Positions 54,078-62,360 of a stretch of 64,000 nucleotides of DNA are shown here, one piece after another. The DNA is from Actinocatenispora rupis. Lineage in GTDB: Bacteria > Actinomycetota > Actinomycetes > Mycobacteriales > Micromonosporaceae. Location: assembly GCF_016861975.1 (NCBI RefSeq), contig NZ_BOMB01000024.1:237727-301726 (forward strand), given 5' to 3'. Positions within the stretch are counted from its first letter, which is position 1. Every line of letters begins with the position of its first letter. The notes under the pieces are model-generated. The model made no database searches, was not told the DNA's origin, and saw only the letters and a list, made by a program, of their open reading frames with translations. The position numbers and the translations under genes were made by a program.

Positions 54078-54731
54078 ATGCGACGCGGCGGCGGGGTCCG
54101 GGCCGGGTCGGTGCTGCTGTCCCTGCTGACGCTCGGCGCGCTGGTCGGCTGCACCACGTCCGGCGCGGCCCGCGGTGCCGGTTCCGGCGCGGGTGCCGGG
54201 CCGACCGGTGCGGGCGCGATCCCCAGCCCCACCATGCCGTACGAGACGCCCACGCCGACGGTGTCGCCCGGCGCCGACGCGTCCGCCCGCGACCAGATCC
54301 TGTACGAGCTGGAGTCCCGGGTGCTGGCCGAAGCCGGCGCGCCGGGCGTGGCGTCCGGCCACTGCGCGGCCGACATCCCGGGCAGCAGGGACCAGCACGT
54401 CACCTGCACCGTGCGGTACGAGGATCTGCGGGTGGACTTCGCGGTGCGGGTGCGCGGCGGGCGGATGGTCTTCGGGTTCACCGCGACGCAGCGGCGGGCG
54501 CCGATCACCCGGGCCGGGGTGCACGACGCGTTCGCGCGCTACGCGTACGCCGTGGATCCGTCCGCGACGATGCCCGAGCCCGGTTCGGTGCACTGCGACG
54601 AGGGTCTGCCGGAGCGCGGCATGGTGGCGTACGACGAGGTCACGCGTTACGCGTGCACGTACCGGATGGGGCCGGATCGGGCGGTGCGCCGGCATGTTCG
54701 CGTCACCGAGCAGGGCCCGGTTTTCGTCTGA
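54078..54731 (+). CDS. Putative lipoprotein
   Basis: A protein of 217 residues from ATG 54078 (a GTG at 54054 is also possible). It begins with a lipoprotein signal: positive 'MRRGGGVRAG', a hydrophobic core, and the lipobox 'LGALVGC' with the acylated Cys at residue 25. A Gly/Ala/Pro-rich spacer follows. The mature part has two similar halves of the form 'GHCAADIPG...CTVRYE' and 'VHCDEGLPERG...YACTYRM', each with two Cys likely paired as disulfides. This two-fold layout recalls DUF4333-type repeats. It lies on the outer face of the membrane; function unknown. Confidence 0.8.
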   Translation: MRRGGGVRAGSVLLSLLTLGALVGCTTSGAARGAGSGAGAGPTGAGAIPSPTMPYETPTPTVSPGADASARDQILYELESRVLAEAGAPGVASGHCAADIPGSRDQHVTCTVRYEDLRVDFAVRVRGGRMVFGFTATQRRAPITRAGVHDAFARYAYAVDPSATMPEPGSVHCDEGLPERGMVAYDEVTRYACTYRMGPDRAVRRHVRVTEQGPVFV

Positions 54732-54796
54732 CTCCGGCGCAGGTGCCGGAAACCGGGCCGTTGACGGGATCGTCCGACTGGGGCAGGCTCCGTCGC

Positions 54797-55897
54797 ATGT
54801 GGACTCGTGCGGGTCGCCGTCTCGTGGTGGGTGCCGTCGCCGGCTGTCTGGTACTGATGCTCGGGGCGGCGCCGGTGTCGGCCGCGCACGGCGGCGAGGC
54901 GCGGAGCCGGGCCGCCGCGGCCGTGACCGCCATGATGGGTTGGTACGACACGGATTCCGGTCGCTGGGACCGCGACGCGCCGTGGTGGCAGTCGGGCAAC
55001 GCGCTCCAGTCGCTGCTCGACTACGTCGCCGCCACCGGCGACCGGCGGTACCTTTCCGTTGCGGCGCATACGATCGACGTGCAGCGGGCGCCGCTGCCGT
55101 GGTGGCCGGAGGGCGGCGGCGACTTCCGCGCCGACTCCACCGACGACACCGGCTGGTGGGCGCTCGCCCTGGTCCGCATGTACGACCTGACCGGCGACCA
55201 GCGCTACCTCGACATCGCCGCCGAGGACGAGGATTACATGGGCCGGTACTGGGATCCGGTCTGCGGCGGCGGGCTGTGGTGGGACATCCCGACCCAAACG
55301 TACAAGAACGCGATCAGCACGGAGCTGTACATCGAGCTGGCCGCCGCGCTGCACAACCGGATCCCGGGCGACCGTGCGCATCTGGCGCGGGCGATGCGGG
55401 CGTGGCGCTGGTTCGCGGCGAGCGGCATGATCGGCCCGGGCAGCCTCGTCAACGACGGGCTCACGTCCGGCTGCGCCAACAACGGCGGCACCACCTGGAC
55501 GTACAACCAGGGGGTGGTGCTGGGCGGGCTGGCCGAGCTGTACCGCGCCACCGGCGACCGGACGCTGCTGGCGCAGGCGCGCCGGATCGCCGACGCCGTC
55601 GTCTCCGGACCCGAGCTGACCCACGACGGCGTACTCACCGAGCCGTGTGAACCGGCCGGGTCGTGCAACGCCGACCAGGCCGCGTTCAAGGGCGTCTTCG
55701 CGCGCAACCTCGCCACGCTCGACCGGGTACTCCCGGGCCGTCCGTACCGTGGATTCCTTGCCGTGCAAGCAGACCGGGCGTACGCCGACGACCGCGACAG
55801 CACCGGCCGGTACGGGGTGCGCTGGTGCGGACCGTACGACGGGGCGTCGATCGGCAGCCAGGAGTCCGCCGTCGCCCTCCTCACCGCCACCCTCTGA
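54797..55897 (+). CDS. Secreted glycoside hydrolase family 76 protein (alpha-1,6-mannanase type)
   Basis: A protein of 366 residues. I start at ATG 54797 because it gives a clean Sec signal peptide ('RRLVVGAVAGCLVLML', ending in A-A-P-V-S-A-A-H). The GH76 signature 'DSTDDTGWWALALVRMYDLT' holds the catalytic Asp pair. Tandem helical hairpins follow ('NNGGTTWTYNQGVVLGGLAE', 'RIADAVVS'). GH76 enzymes are endo-alpha-1,6-mannanases. It is secreted and would act on extracellular mannans. It lies 65 bases after the lipoprotein gene on the same strand. Confidence 0.85.
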   Translation: MWTRAGRRLVVGAVAGCLVLMLGAAPVSAAHGGEARSRAAAAVTAMMGWYDTDSGRWDRDAPWWQSGNALQSLLDYVAATGDRRYLSVAAHTIDVQRAPLPWWPEGGGDFRADSTDDTGWWALALVRMYDLTGDQRYLDIAAEDEDYMGRYWDPVCGGGLWWDIPTQTYKNAISTELYIELAAALHNRIPGDRAHLARAMRAWRWFAASGMIGPGSLVNDGLTSGCANNGGTTWTYNQGVVLGGLAELYRATGDRTLLAQARRIADAVVSGPELTHDGVLTEPCEPAGSCNADQAAFKGVFARNLATLDRVLPGRPYRGFLAVQADRAYADDRDSTGRYGVRWCGPYDGASIGSQESAVALLTATL

Positions 55898-56071
55898 CGC
55901 GCCGACGCCGGAGCGGTGATGCGGCCACTCCGCGCGCGGCGGTCAGGCGGCGACCGGGTCGGCGACCTTCCGCCGCGGCAGGAGGGCCAGTACGAGCAGG
56001 ACCAGCAGGGCCGGCCGGTGCGCGTGCCGCCACGCGGCGCGGACACCAGCGGGCTGGGCGGTGCGATAGAA

Positions 56072-57826
56072 ATGGCCCCCATGGGGAGACGTCTGGGCAT
56101 CGACTTCGGCACGTCGAACACCATCGCCGTACTGGCGCGGGACGAGGGGCCGGCCACACCGCTGCTGTTCGATGCCTCGCCGCTGCTGCCGTCCGCGGTC
56201 TTCGTGACCGCCGAAGGAATGGTGCTGACCGGCGCGGACGCCGAACGCGCCGGCTCCGGGCAGCCCACCGGATACGAGCCCAACCCGAAGCGTCGCATCG
56301 ACGACCAGACCGTGTGGCTCGGCGGACGGGACGTCGCGGTGGTCGACCTGGTGGGCAGGGTGCTGCACCGGATCGCCACCGAGGCGCACCGGGTGCTCGG
56401 CGGTCCTGCCGACGAGGTCGTCCTCACCCACCCGGCGGCGTGGGGGTCTGCCCGGACAGGCGTGCTGCGCGAGGCTGCACACCGTGCCGGGCTGGGCGAG
56501 GCGCGTCTCGTGCCGGAACCGGTGGCCGCCGCTGCGTACTTCACGGAGGTGCTGGGTCACGTGGTACCAGTGGACACCTGCCTGCTCGTCTACGACCTCG
56601 GAGCGGGAACGTTCGACTGCAGCCTCGTGCGCCGCACGCCCGGCGGGTTCGACGTACTGGCCTGCGACGGGCTGCCCGACGTGGGAGGGGTGGACTTCGA
56701 CGCCGTCCTGCTGACCCACGCGCAGTCCCTCACCGCCGAAGCGCGGGAGGAGTGGGGCCGGCTCAGCAGGCCCGCATCTCCAGCAGACCAGCGCGCCCGG
56801 CAGGCCTTGTGGCGCAACGCCCAAGGCGCCAAGGAGCTGCTGACCCGGCACAGCACCGCGACGCTGCACGTACCGCTGGTCGAGCGGGAGGTGCACGTTA
56901 CCCGCGGCGAATTCGAGCAGGCCATCCACGGCCATGTGGATCGCACGATGGACCTTGCCGTGGCCGCGTTGCGCGCCGCTGCCGTACCGGCCCAGCAGGT
57001 GGCAGGGGCCTTCCTGGTCGGCGGCTCCAGCCGGGTTCCGCTGGTCGCGACCGTGATGCACCAGCGGCTCGGCATCGCGCCCACCGTGCTCGACCAGCCG
57101 GAACTGGTCGTCGCTCAGGGCAGCCTGCACACACCCGCTGTCGGCGCGACCGGGCCGGCGCCTACCCGACCCGCCGCCACCGGGACATCAGCGCCCGGCA
57201 TCCGGCCGTCGGCTGGTCTCCCCGGCGCGGTGGCCGTGCCGGTCTGGCGACGCCCGCCGGTACTGATCGCGGCCGGCGGGCTGGTGGTGGTGCTCGTGGT
57301 CGCCCTGGGCCTGTGGCGGTTCCTGCCGCCCTCTGCCCCGGACCGTGCGGCGGGTGTCACCTTCACGGAGCACGGCCGTACCAACGCCGCGCTGTTCGAC
57401 TCCACCGACCTGCTCAATCTGGCCGCGCCGTGGCTCAACGCCTCGACCTGCCGCGCCAAGCCCCCTTCCGGCCGGAGTACCGAGACCATCGAATGCAGGG
57501 CCGACAAGGACATCTGGGTGGTCGACTTCGACCACATGCAGAGCTCCGCGGCGCGCGGCCTGAGCCGCGACGCGGCGGACCTCAAGAACACCACGCCCGG
57601 CTTCAGGTCGTTCACCTACCACGCAAGTGACCCGCGCTCGGGTGCCGTGACGATCTGGCAGACCGGCGACACCTGCCAGTCGTACTGGGACGACAACGAC
57701 ACCACCGCGGTCGCCGCACTGCACGAGACCTGGCCCGGCGGCCACCCCGACCTCATGACCGGCTGCGAGTCGATCTGGCGGGCGCAGGTGCGGCCCGACA
57801 CGCTCTCGGTCCGACCGGTCTCCTGA
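56072..57826 (+). CDS. Membrane-anchored Hsp70-like protein
   Basis: A protein of 584 residues starting at ATG 56072 (ATG 56081 is equally possible; neither has a strong ribosome site). Residues 1 to about 350 are the Hsp70/actin ATPase fold: 'GIDFGTSNTIAVLA' (phosphate 1), 'VYDLGAGTFDCSLV' (phosphate 2) and 'FLVGGSSRVPLV' (adenosine). There is no DnaK substrate-binding domain. Instead a Pro/Thr-rich linker leads to one transmembrane helix ('VLIAAGGLVVVLVVALGLW') and an external domain of about 170 residues with several Cys. Such proteins are common in actinomycetes, and a link between cytoplasmic ATPase and cell-surface sensing is inferred. Confidence 0.85.
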   Translation: MAPMGRRLGIDFGTSNTIAVLARDEGPATPLLFDASPLLPSAVFVTAEGMVLTGADAERAGSGQPTGYEPNPKRRIDDQTVWLGGRDVAVVDLVGRVLHRIATEAHRVLGGPADEVVLTHPAAWGSARTGVLREAAHRAGLGEARLVPEPVAAAAYFTEVLGHVVPVDTCLLVYDLGAGTFDCSLVRRTPGGFDVLACDGLPDVGGVDFDAVLLTHAQSLTAEAREEWGRLSRPASPADQRARQALWRNAQGAKELLTRHSTATLHVPLVEREVHVTRGEFEQAIHGHVDRTMDLAVAALRAAAVPAQQVAGAFLVGGSSRVPLVATVMHQRLGIAPTVLDQPELVVAQGSLHTPAVGATGPAPTRPAATGTSAPGIRPSAGLPGAVAVPVWRRPPVLIAAGGLVVVLVVALGLWRFLPPSAPDRAAGVTFTEHGRTNAALFDSTDLLNLAAPWLNASTCRAKPPSGRSTETIECRADKDIWVVDFDHMQSSAARGLSRDAADLKNTTPGFRSFTYHASDPRSGAVTIWQTGDTCQSYWDDNDTTAVAALHETWPGGHPDLMTGCESIWRAQVRPDTLSVRPVS

Positions 57827-57873
57827 CAGACCCCCTACGTGGACGAGGTCGTGAGAGCCCTGCGCGACTACGC

Positions 57874-57903
57874 GTACGGGTCCGCGCGCACGCGGACCCG
57901 TAC
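57874..57903. terminator. Perfect 13-bp stem-loop after the Hsp70-like gene
   Basis: Perfect 13-base inverted repeat (57874-57886 and 57891-57903) with a 4-base CGCA loop, 48 bases past the stop codon. There is no U-tract, as is usual for actinobacterial terminators. Confidence 0.65.
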
Positions 57904-57930
57904 AACCACTGGACGCCGACATGCAGGACG

Positions 57931-58229
57931 GTGCTGGGTGCTCGGGTTCTCCAAGCCAGTTCCGAACTCACACGTTTCGTCAAAGCCTTACGCCGCAACG
58001 GTCTCCACGGCTCGATGGGCCGCGTCGGCGCGTGTGGCGACAACGCCGCGTGGAATCGTTCTTCGCCCTGCTTCAGAAGAACGTTCTCGACCGGCAACGC
58101 TGGGCCACCCACCACGACCTGCGCCTGGCGACCGTGACCTGGATCGAACGGACCTACCACCGGCGACGACGTCAACGCCGCCTCGGACGCCTCACCCCGA
58201 TCGCGTTGAGGCACTACACGCCGGCCTGA
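57931..58229 (+). pseudogene. IS3-family transposase remnant (C-terminal integrase core, frameshifted)
   Basis: Two overlapping frames together read as the end of an rve-type DDE transposase. The first gives 'RRNGLHGSMGRVGACGDNAA' with the second catalytic Asp. At about 58050 the frame slips by one base and continues as 'ESFFALLQKNVLDRQRWATH' (with the catalytic Glu), then 'WIERTYHRRRRQRRLGRLTP' and a stop at 58227. One missing base before the GTG at 58050 explains the break. The N-terminal part with the first Asp is absent. No terminal inverted repeats were identified, so this is a dead fragment. Confidence 0.8.
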
Positions 58230-58235
58230 AGATCG

Positions 58236-58284
58236 CTGACCCCGCGAGTCGACCATAACCGGGGCCAGTCCCTGGCGGGGTCAG
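58236..58284. terminator. Inverted repeat at the end of the TetR gene
   Basis: CTGACCCCGC (58236-58245) and GCGGGGTCAG (58275-58284) can pair across a 29-base loop. The right arm contains the TetR gene's stop codon. It may end both converging transcripts, or be a leftover end of the neighbouring insertion sequence. Confidence 0.4.
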
Positions 58285-58868
58285 GTGTGGTCCGGGAGGC
58301 CGGCGAGCGCGCCGGTGGTGGCCCGGACGGCGTCGTCGATCCAGGCGGGTATCGCCTCGCCGATGATGGGGCGCACGATGCCGTAGGGCGAGTCGCGGCA
58401 GGCCAGGCGCATGACGGCCAGACCGTGGTTGGTGACGCGCCCGTACCGTCGTCGGGTCAGGGCGGCGATCGCGGTGGCGACCGGTGTGTTGAGCCCGGCC
58501 AGTTCCTCCCGCAGTTCGGGCGGGGCGGTGGTGAGCAGGTCGGCGTGGCGGTACAGCGTCATCATCCGCGCGTCCTTGCGGTGTTGTCGGCAGAAGCGCG
58601 GGATGTGCAGCGCCGTCTCGACGATGGCCTCGGTCGGATCGGGTATCTCGACGATGGTGGTCAGGGCCTGCTGGAACCGTCGCACCGACCGGATCCAGGC
58701 CGTGACGAACAGTGCTTCCCGTGAGGCGAAGCGGTGGTAGATCGATCCGGACGGGGCGCCGAGTCGACTCGTGACGTGGGAGACGGTGGCCGAGCGCCAG
58801 TGTTCGAACACGGCGTCGCGCGCCGCGTCGAGCACGTCGTCCCTGCTGAACTTGGGTTGCCTCGGCAT
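58281..58868 (-). CDS. TetR-family transcriptional repressor
   Basis: A protein of 195 residues. The N-terminal helix-turn-helix reads 'FSRDDVLDAARDAVFEHW', then 'SHVTSRLGAPSGSIYHRFAS', then 'REALFVTAWI', a standard TetR DNA-binding domain. The rest is a helical ligand-binding domain. I prefer ATG 58868 over ATG 58886 because the latter falls inside a tandem repeat that looks like an operator. The gene is divergent from the 8-TM membrane protein at 58935, the usual layout in which a TetR represses its neighbour. The ligand is unknown. Confidence 0.85.
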   Translation of the reverse strand: MPRQPKFSRDDVLDAARDAVFEHWRSATVSHVTSRLGAPSGSIYHRFASREALFVTAWIRSVRRFQQALTTIVEIPDPTEAIVETALHIPRFCRQHRKDARMMTLYRHADLLTTAPPELREELAGLNTPVATAIAALTRRRYGRVTNHGLAVMRLACRDSPYGIVRPIIGEAIPAWIDDAVRATTGALAGLPDHT

Positions 58869-58883
58869 CTTGACACCGTACTC

Positions 58884-58906
58884 CATTCTAGAGAAGGCAT
58901 TCTAGA
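58884..58906. promoter_or_regulatory. Tandem CATTCTAGA repeat, candidate TetR operator
   Basis: CATTCTAGA occurs twice (58884-58892 and 58898-58906) with a 14-base period in the gap between the divergent TetR and membrane-protein genes. TCTAGA is itself palindromic and rare in this GC-rich DNA. On the minus strand each copy contains TAGAAT, a good -10-like hexamer, so repressor binding here would block transcription. Confidence 0.5.
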
Positions 58907-58934
58907 TGACGATGACTGAATCGAGGGGTGACTG

Positions 58935-59834
58935 GTGTTGACGTCGGAGCGGGGCGCCTGGGCGCTGATGTGGCTGGCGATCGCCGCCTGCACGCCGTAC
59001 CTGGTGCTCAAGCTGTTGTGGTTGAGCGGCCAGACCATCGGCATCCGCGGGGCGTCCGGGGTCGCCGAGATGGCGGACTCCCGGCACGTCGTCGGCAATG
59101 TCGTGACGGTGGGGTTGGAGCTGTGTGCGATCGTCCTGGCCGCCGCGCTCTCCAGCGGCTGGGGCAGGAGGTTGCCGGCGGCGGTCGTTGTGCTGCCGAT
59201 GTGGGTGGCCACCGGGCTACTCGCGCCGATCGCGCTCGGCCTGGCGGTGGGGTTGGCGGTCCAAGGCGCGGCGGGAGGCTCACCGATCCCGGCCGATCAG
59301 GGCCTATACGGATGGGTCTTCGCCCTCGTCTACGGTGGATTCGCGGCGCTCGGCACCTGCCTGGCCCTGCTGTTCATCCGGTACGCCCGCGCCCGCTGGC
59401 CGCAGGTACGCGCGCACGCCGTGCCGCGAACCCCGGCAGCGGTCGTGGCGGCGGCCGTCGTCGGCTGCTACGGCGTCGCACTGTGCGCCTGGTCCGTGGG
59501 CGGCACCGCGTGGGGCGGCCCCGCCGGGTTCACCACCGCCGCGCAGCGCACCACGCTCGCAGCCACGGGAGTGCTGACCCTCGTCGGGGTCATCGCCGTC
59601 TTCCGCCCGTGGATCGCGGGGCGATGGCGGCTGGTCGCCGTGTGGATCGGCACCAGCGTCAGCGTCCTGGCCGGGCCGACACACGTCCTGCTCAGCAACA
59701 AGGCACAGCCCGGCCCGGTACTGCTGGTCAGTGCGGTGGCCGCGGCAGTCGCCGGGGCCATGCTCACCCGCGCCGTCCTGCGCGCGCGGCCGCAGGAGCA
59801 CCGAACGGCGCTTGCACCGACACCGCAGGTGTGA
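58935..59834 (+). CDS. Polytopic membrane protein (about 8 TM), divergent from TetR
   Basis: A protein of 299 residues starting at GTG 58935, with GAGGGG about eight bases upstream. Eight hydrophobic segments can be drawn, at about residues 9-30, 53-73, 80-108, 125-148, 164-186, 196-216, 224-246 and 252-276, with short loops. I recognise no catalytic or transporter motif. Its control by the divergent TetR is likely, given the operator-like repeats in the 66-base gap. Possible roles include small-molecule export or resistance, but nothing in the sequence decides. The 225 bases to the next gene hold nothing recognisable. Confidence 0.75.
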   Translation: MLTSERGAWALMWLAIAACTPYLVLKLLWLSGQTIGIRGASGVAEMADSRHVVGNVVTVGLELCAIVLAAALSSGWGRRLPAAVVVLPMWVATGLLAPIALGLAVGLAVQGAAGGSPIPADQGLYGWVFALVYGGFAALGTCLALLFIRYARARWPQVRAHAVPRTPAAVVAAAVVGCYGVALCAWSVGGTAWGGPAGFTTAAQRTTLAATGVLTLVGVIAVFRPWIAGRWRLVAVWIGTSVSVLAGPTHVLLSNKAQPGPVLLVSAVAAAVAGAMLTRAVLRARPQEHRTALAPTPQV

Positions 59835-60059
59835 ACGCGCGGGTCACTGGCGGAGCCCACGCCGGTGCCCCGCGCGCACCGGCACCCGCTTCGCCTGGCG
59901 GGCATCCGCACGACCTGCCAGGTGCCACAGAGGTGGTGCCAGCGACTCGCTCAGGAACGCCATCGGCCCGTCCCTGCTCACTTCTCCGTACAGGGCGACC
60001 AGGTCATCGCCTTCCGAGATGAGTCCCGGCCCAGCTGAGAGTCGTAGTCTGCGGGTACG

Positions 60060-60923
60060 TCACACGTGGCGGGCGTCCCGGTCAGCGGGTACCTCGTGCG
60101 CCACCGGTACCGCGTCGGTGTCGGCGGTACGGTCCGGCGTCTCGCGCGGGGCGGGCGCGACGTGCGCGGCGGGTACCGCGTCGGCGGCCGGCGTCTCGTG
60201 GTGGTGGTTGGTGGTGACGACACCCGGGGCGGGCGGCTGGCTGTCGGGCAGTACGCCCGGGATCGCGGGCTGGTTCGGGTCCGGGGTCTCGTGCGTGCTC
60301 GTGACGGGCTGGACGGCGGCGTTGAGTACGGCGCTGTTGGGCAGGTTGATGGGGCCGTCGTCGGTGTCGAGCGTGACGTACACCAGGCCCATCTCGATGA
60401 CGCAGCCCTCGTGCGGGCCGCCGAGCGCGCCCGAGTGCACCACGAGCCGGCTGCCGATCTCGAACGGCCGGGCGCCGACCAGCACCAGCCCGGCGAACAC
60501 GTTGCCGAGCGACTGCTGCGCGGCGATACCGATGATGACGCCGGTGACGGCACCGCCGACCAGCAGCTGACCGAGGTTCACGCCGAGCGCGTTGAACGTG
60601 AAGATGACGAGCGCCACGTACCCGCCGAGCTGCACGACGAGGCGCAGCGCCGCACCGTGCCCGATGGTCAACCGCCGGGACGTACGCTCGGCCGCCACCG
60701 CCGCCAGGTGCCGTACGGTGAACACCCCGACCGCCAGGAACAGCAGCGCCCCCGCCACCGCGAGCAGCTTCCGGTACAGGTCGCGGTCGTGGAACAGGTC
60801 GTCGGCGCGCAACAGGTACGCCGCGGTGAGCAGCACGACCATGCCGGCCACGCCCCCGATCGCGCGCCGCGCGTCGCGGGTCAGCCAGGACCGCCAGGGT
60901 AGGGCGCGCCGCTGCCTCGACAT
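60060..60923 (-). CDS. MscS-family mechanosensitive channel
   Basis: A protein of 287 residues. ATG 60923 is chosen because GAGG lies just before it and it starts a typical basic N-terminus. Transmembrane segments are at about residues 22-40, 58-76 and 103-122, followed by the pore helix 'GGAVTGVIIGIAAQQSLGNV' and the MscS beta domain 'ARPFEIGSRLVVHSG' and 'GLVYVTLDTDDGPINLPNSA'. The expected C-terminal cage is replaced by a low-complexity Pro/His/Ala/Asp tail of about 90 residues. It is a tension-gated channel protecting cells from osmotic downshift. Confidence 0.85.
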   Translation of the reverse strand: MSRQRRALPWRSWLTRDARRAIGGVAGMVVLLTAAYLLRADDLFHDRDLYRKLLAVAGALLFLAVGVFTVRHLAAVAAERTSRRLTIGHGAALRLVVQLGGYVALVIFTFNALGVNLGQLLVGGAVTGVIIGIAAQQSLGNVFAGLVLVGARPFEIGSRLVVHSGALGGPHEGCVIEMGLVYVTLDTDDGPINLPNSAVLNAAVQPVTSTHETPDPNQPAIPGVLPDSQPPAPGVVTTNHHHETPAADAVPAAHVAPAPRETPDRTADTDAVPVAHEVPADRDARHV

Positions 60924-61499
60924 GCCACCTCGCTCCCTCGTACGCCGTTGGCCAGCGAACACCATAAATCGCCCCCGATGTCCGAGCCACGTCGCCCGTC
61001 CCGCCAGCGGTACCTCCGTGCCCGCGCTGGGCGGCGTGGTGCCGACCGGTACCGGTCTCTCGACGTGGCGTGTGGTGGTGCGTCACAGGACGACGGCTCG
61101 TGGAGCGGCGGGTGGCGCCTGCCGTGCCGCTAGGTCAGCCTCACACCTACCAATAGCGACCGGACGAGGGCCAGATCACCGGCCTGTGAGGAACTGTTGG
61201 TGCGAGTTTCCAACAGACGGCCAACAGGGTTGCTCGATGTCGCGAGCTGTACCCGGGCGCCCGCAGTTGTCCGGTTCCTGGTGAGCCGGCCGCGTCGCCT
61301 CGCACCACCTCACAGACGGCCCACACTGCCTGCTGCAGCTGTTCCGTCCGATTCGCAGGTCAGCGCCGGATCGCTCTGGCCGGCGCCTGTTGGCGCTTGT
61401 GAGTCGTTGTCGATGGTCTGTGAGAGCGGCGTGGCCAACTGGCTCGGTTCGCAGCGAACCGGGCCGCCACGGGTGGCCCACCACGACAGGGGAACCGCG
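60924..61499. other. Noncoding region with CTGTTGG/CCAACAG motifs
   Basis: No convincing gene in 576 bases. CTGTTGG occurs at 61194-61200 and 61387-61393. Its complement CCAACAG occurs at 61210-61216 and 61221-61227, the first of which forms a 7-bp inverted repeat with 61194-61200. The region could hold the promoter of the next gene or iteron-like binding sites. Confidence 0.35.
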
Positions 61500-62360
61500 A
61501 TGAGCACATCCACCACCATCACCACATCGGCCACCACCGCGCCCGCTGTACCGGCCGGAACGGTCGCTTCTGCCACCTCCACAACCACGATTCCGGCTCG
61601 GCCCGCCGAACCGGCGACCTCGCCTTTGGACGCCGTGGACTCCGCGTTCGGTCTGCTGTGCGCCGGTCCGCGCCCGCTGAGCCTGGACACCACCGAGGAG
61701 CCCGATCTACCGGACGGGCCGGTGCCGCTGGTCCGGCTCCGGCGGCTGCTGCTGGACCCGGCGACGGGCCGTCAGTCGCGCGACGCGGTGTGGCGCCGGC
61801 TGGTCGTTCACGCCCAGTCCGGGCAGCCGGAGTGGGTGATCGCCGCTGCTGGGATGGCGATGCCGTCGCTGCGCCGTGCGGCCGGCCGGATCGCGTTCCG
61901 CTGGCACGGCGACGCGGCCGATATCGACGCGGAGCTGCTCACCGGTTTCCTGACGGCGCTGCGCCGCGTGGACCCCGACCTGCCGCGGTTGTGTCAGCGT
62001 CTGTGCCGGGCGGCGGCGAGCGCCGCCCGCCGGGTCCGGCACGCCGGCGTGCCGGCGGTGGCCCTGCATGGCGACTACCCGGAGTCACAGGCGCCGCACC
62101 GGCCCTACGGGCATCCCGACCTGGTACTGGGCCGCGCGGTGCGGGCCGGGGTGATCACCGCGGCGGAGGCGGACCTGATCGGCCGGACCCGGCTGGGCGG
62201 CGAACCGATCGCCGTACGGGCCGCCGCGCTCGGGGTGGCGACCCATGCGGCGATCATGCGGCGCCGCCGGGCCGAGTACCGGCTCGTGGCGCAGATCCGT
62301 GCCGGCCGTATCGACGGGCTGTTGCGTGATCCCGACGCCGACCCGGCCGGCGTCGGCTAG
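61500..62360 (+). CDS. Sigma-factor-like protein of a mobile element
   Basis: A protein of 286 residues from ATG 61500 with AGGGGA about eight bases before it; the frame runs open upstream without a better start. A Thr/Ala-rich disordered N-terminus (about 45 residues) precedes a helical body 'WRRLVVHAQSGQPEWVIAAA' and 'MAMPSLRRAAGRIAFRW'. The C-terminal 'GVITAAEADLIGRTRLGG' and 'VRAAALGVATHAAIMRRRRA' looks like a sigma-70 region 4-type helix-turn-helix. Comparable proteins sit beside replication genes of actinobacterial plasmids and integrative elements. It probably regulates or supports that element. Confidence 0.7.
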   Translation: MSTSTTITTSATTAPAVPAGTVASATSTTTIPARPAEPATSPLDAVDSAFGLLCAGPRPLSLDTTEEPDLPDGPVPLVRLRRLLLDPATGRQSRDAVWRRLVVHAQSGQPEWVIAAAGMAMPSLRRAAGRIAFRWHGDAADIDAELLTGFLTALRRVDPDLPRLCQRLCRAAASAARRVRHAGVPAVALHGDYPESQAPHRPYGHPDLVLGRAVRAGVITAAEADLIGRTRLGGEPIAVRAAALGVATHAAIMRRRRAEYRLVAQIRAGRIDGLLRDPDADPAGVG

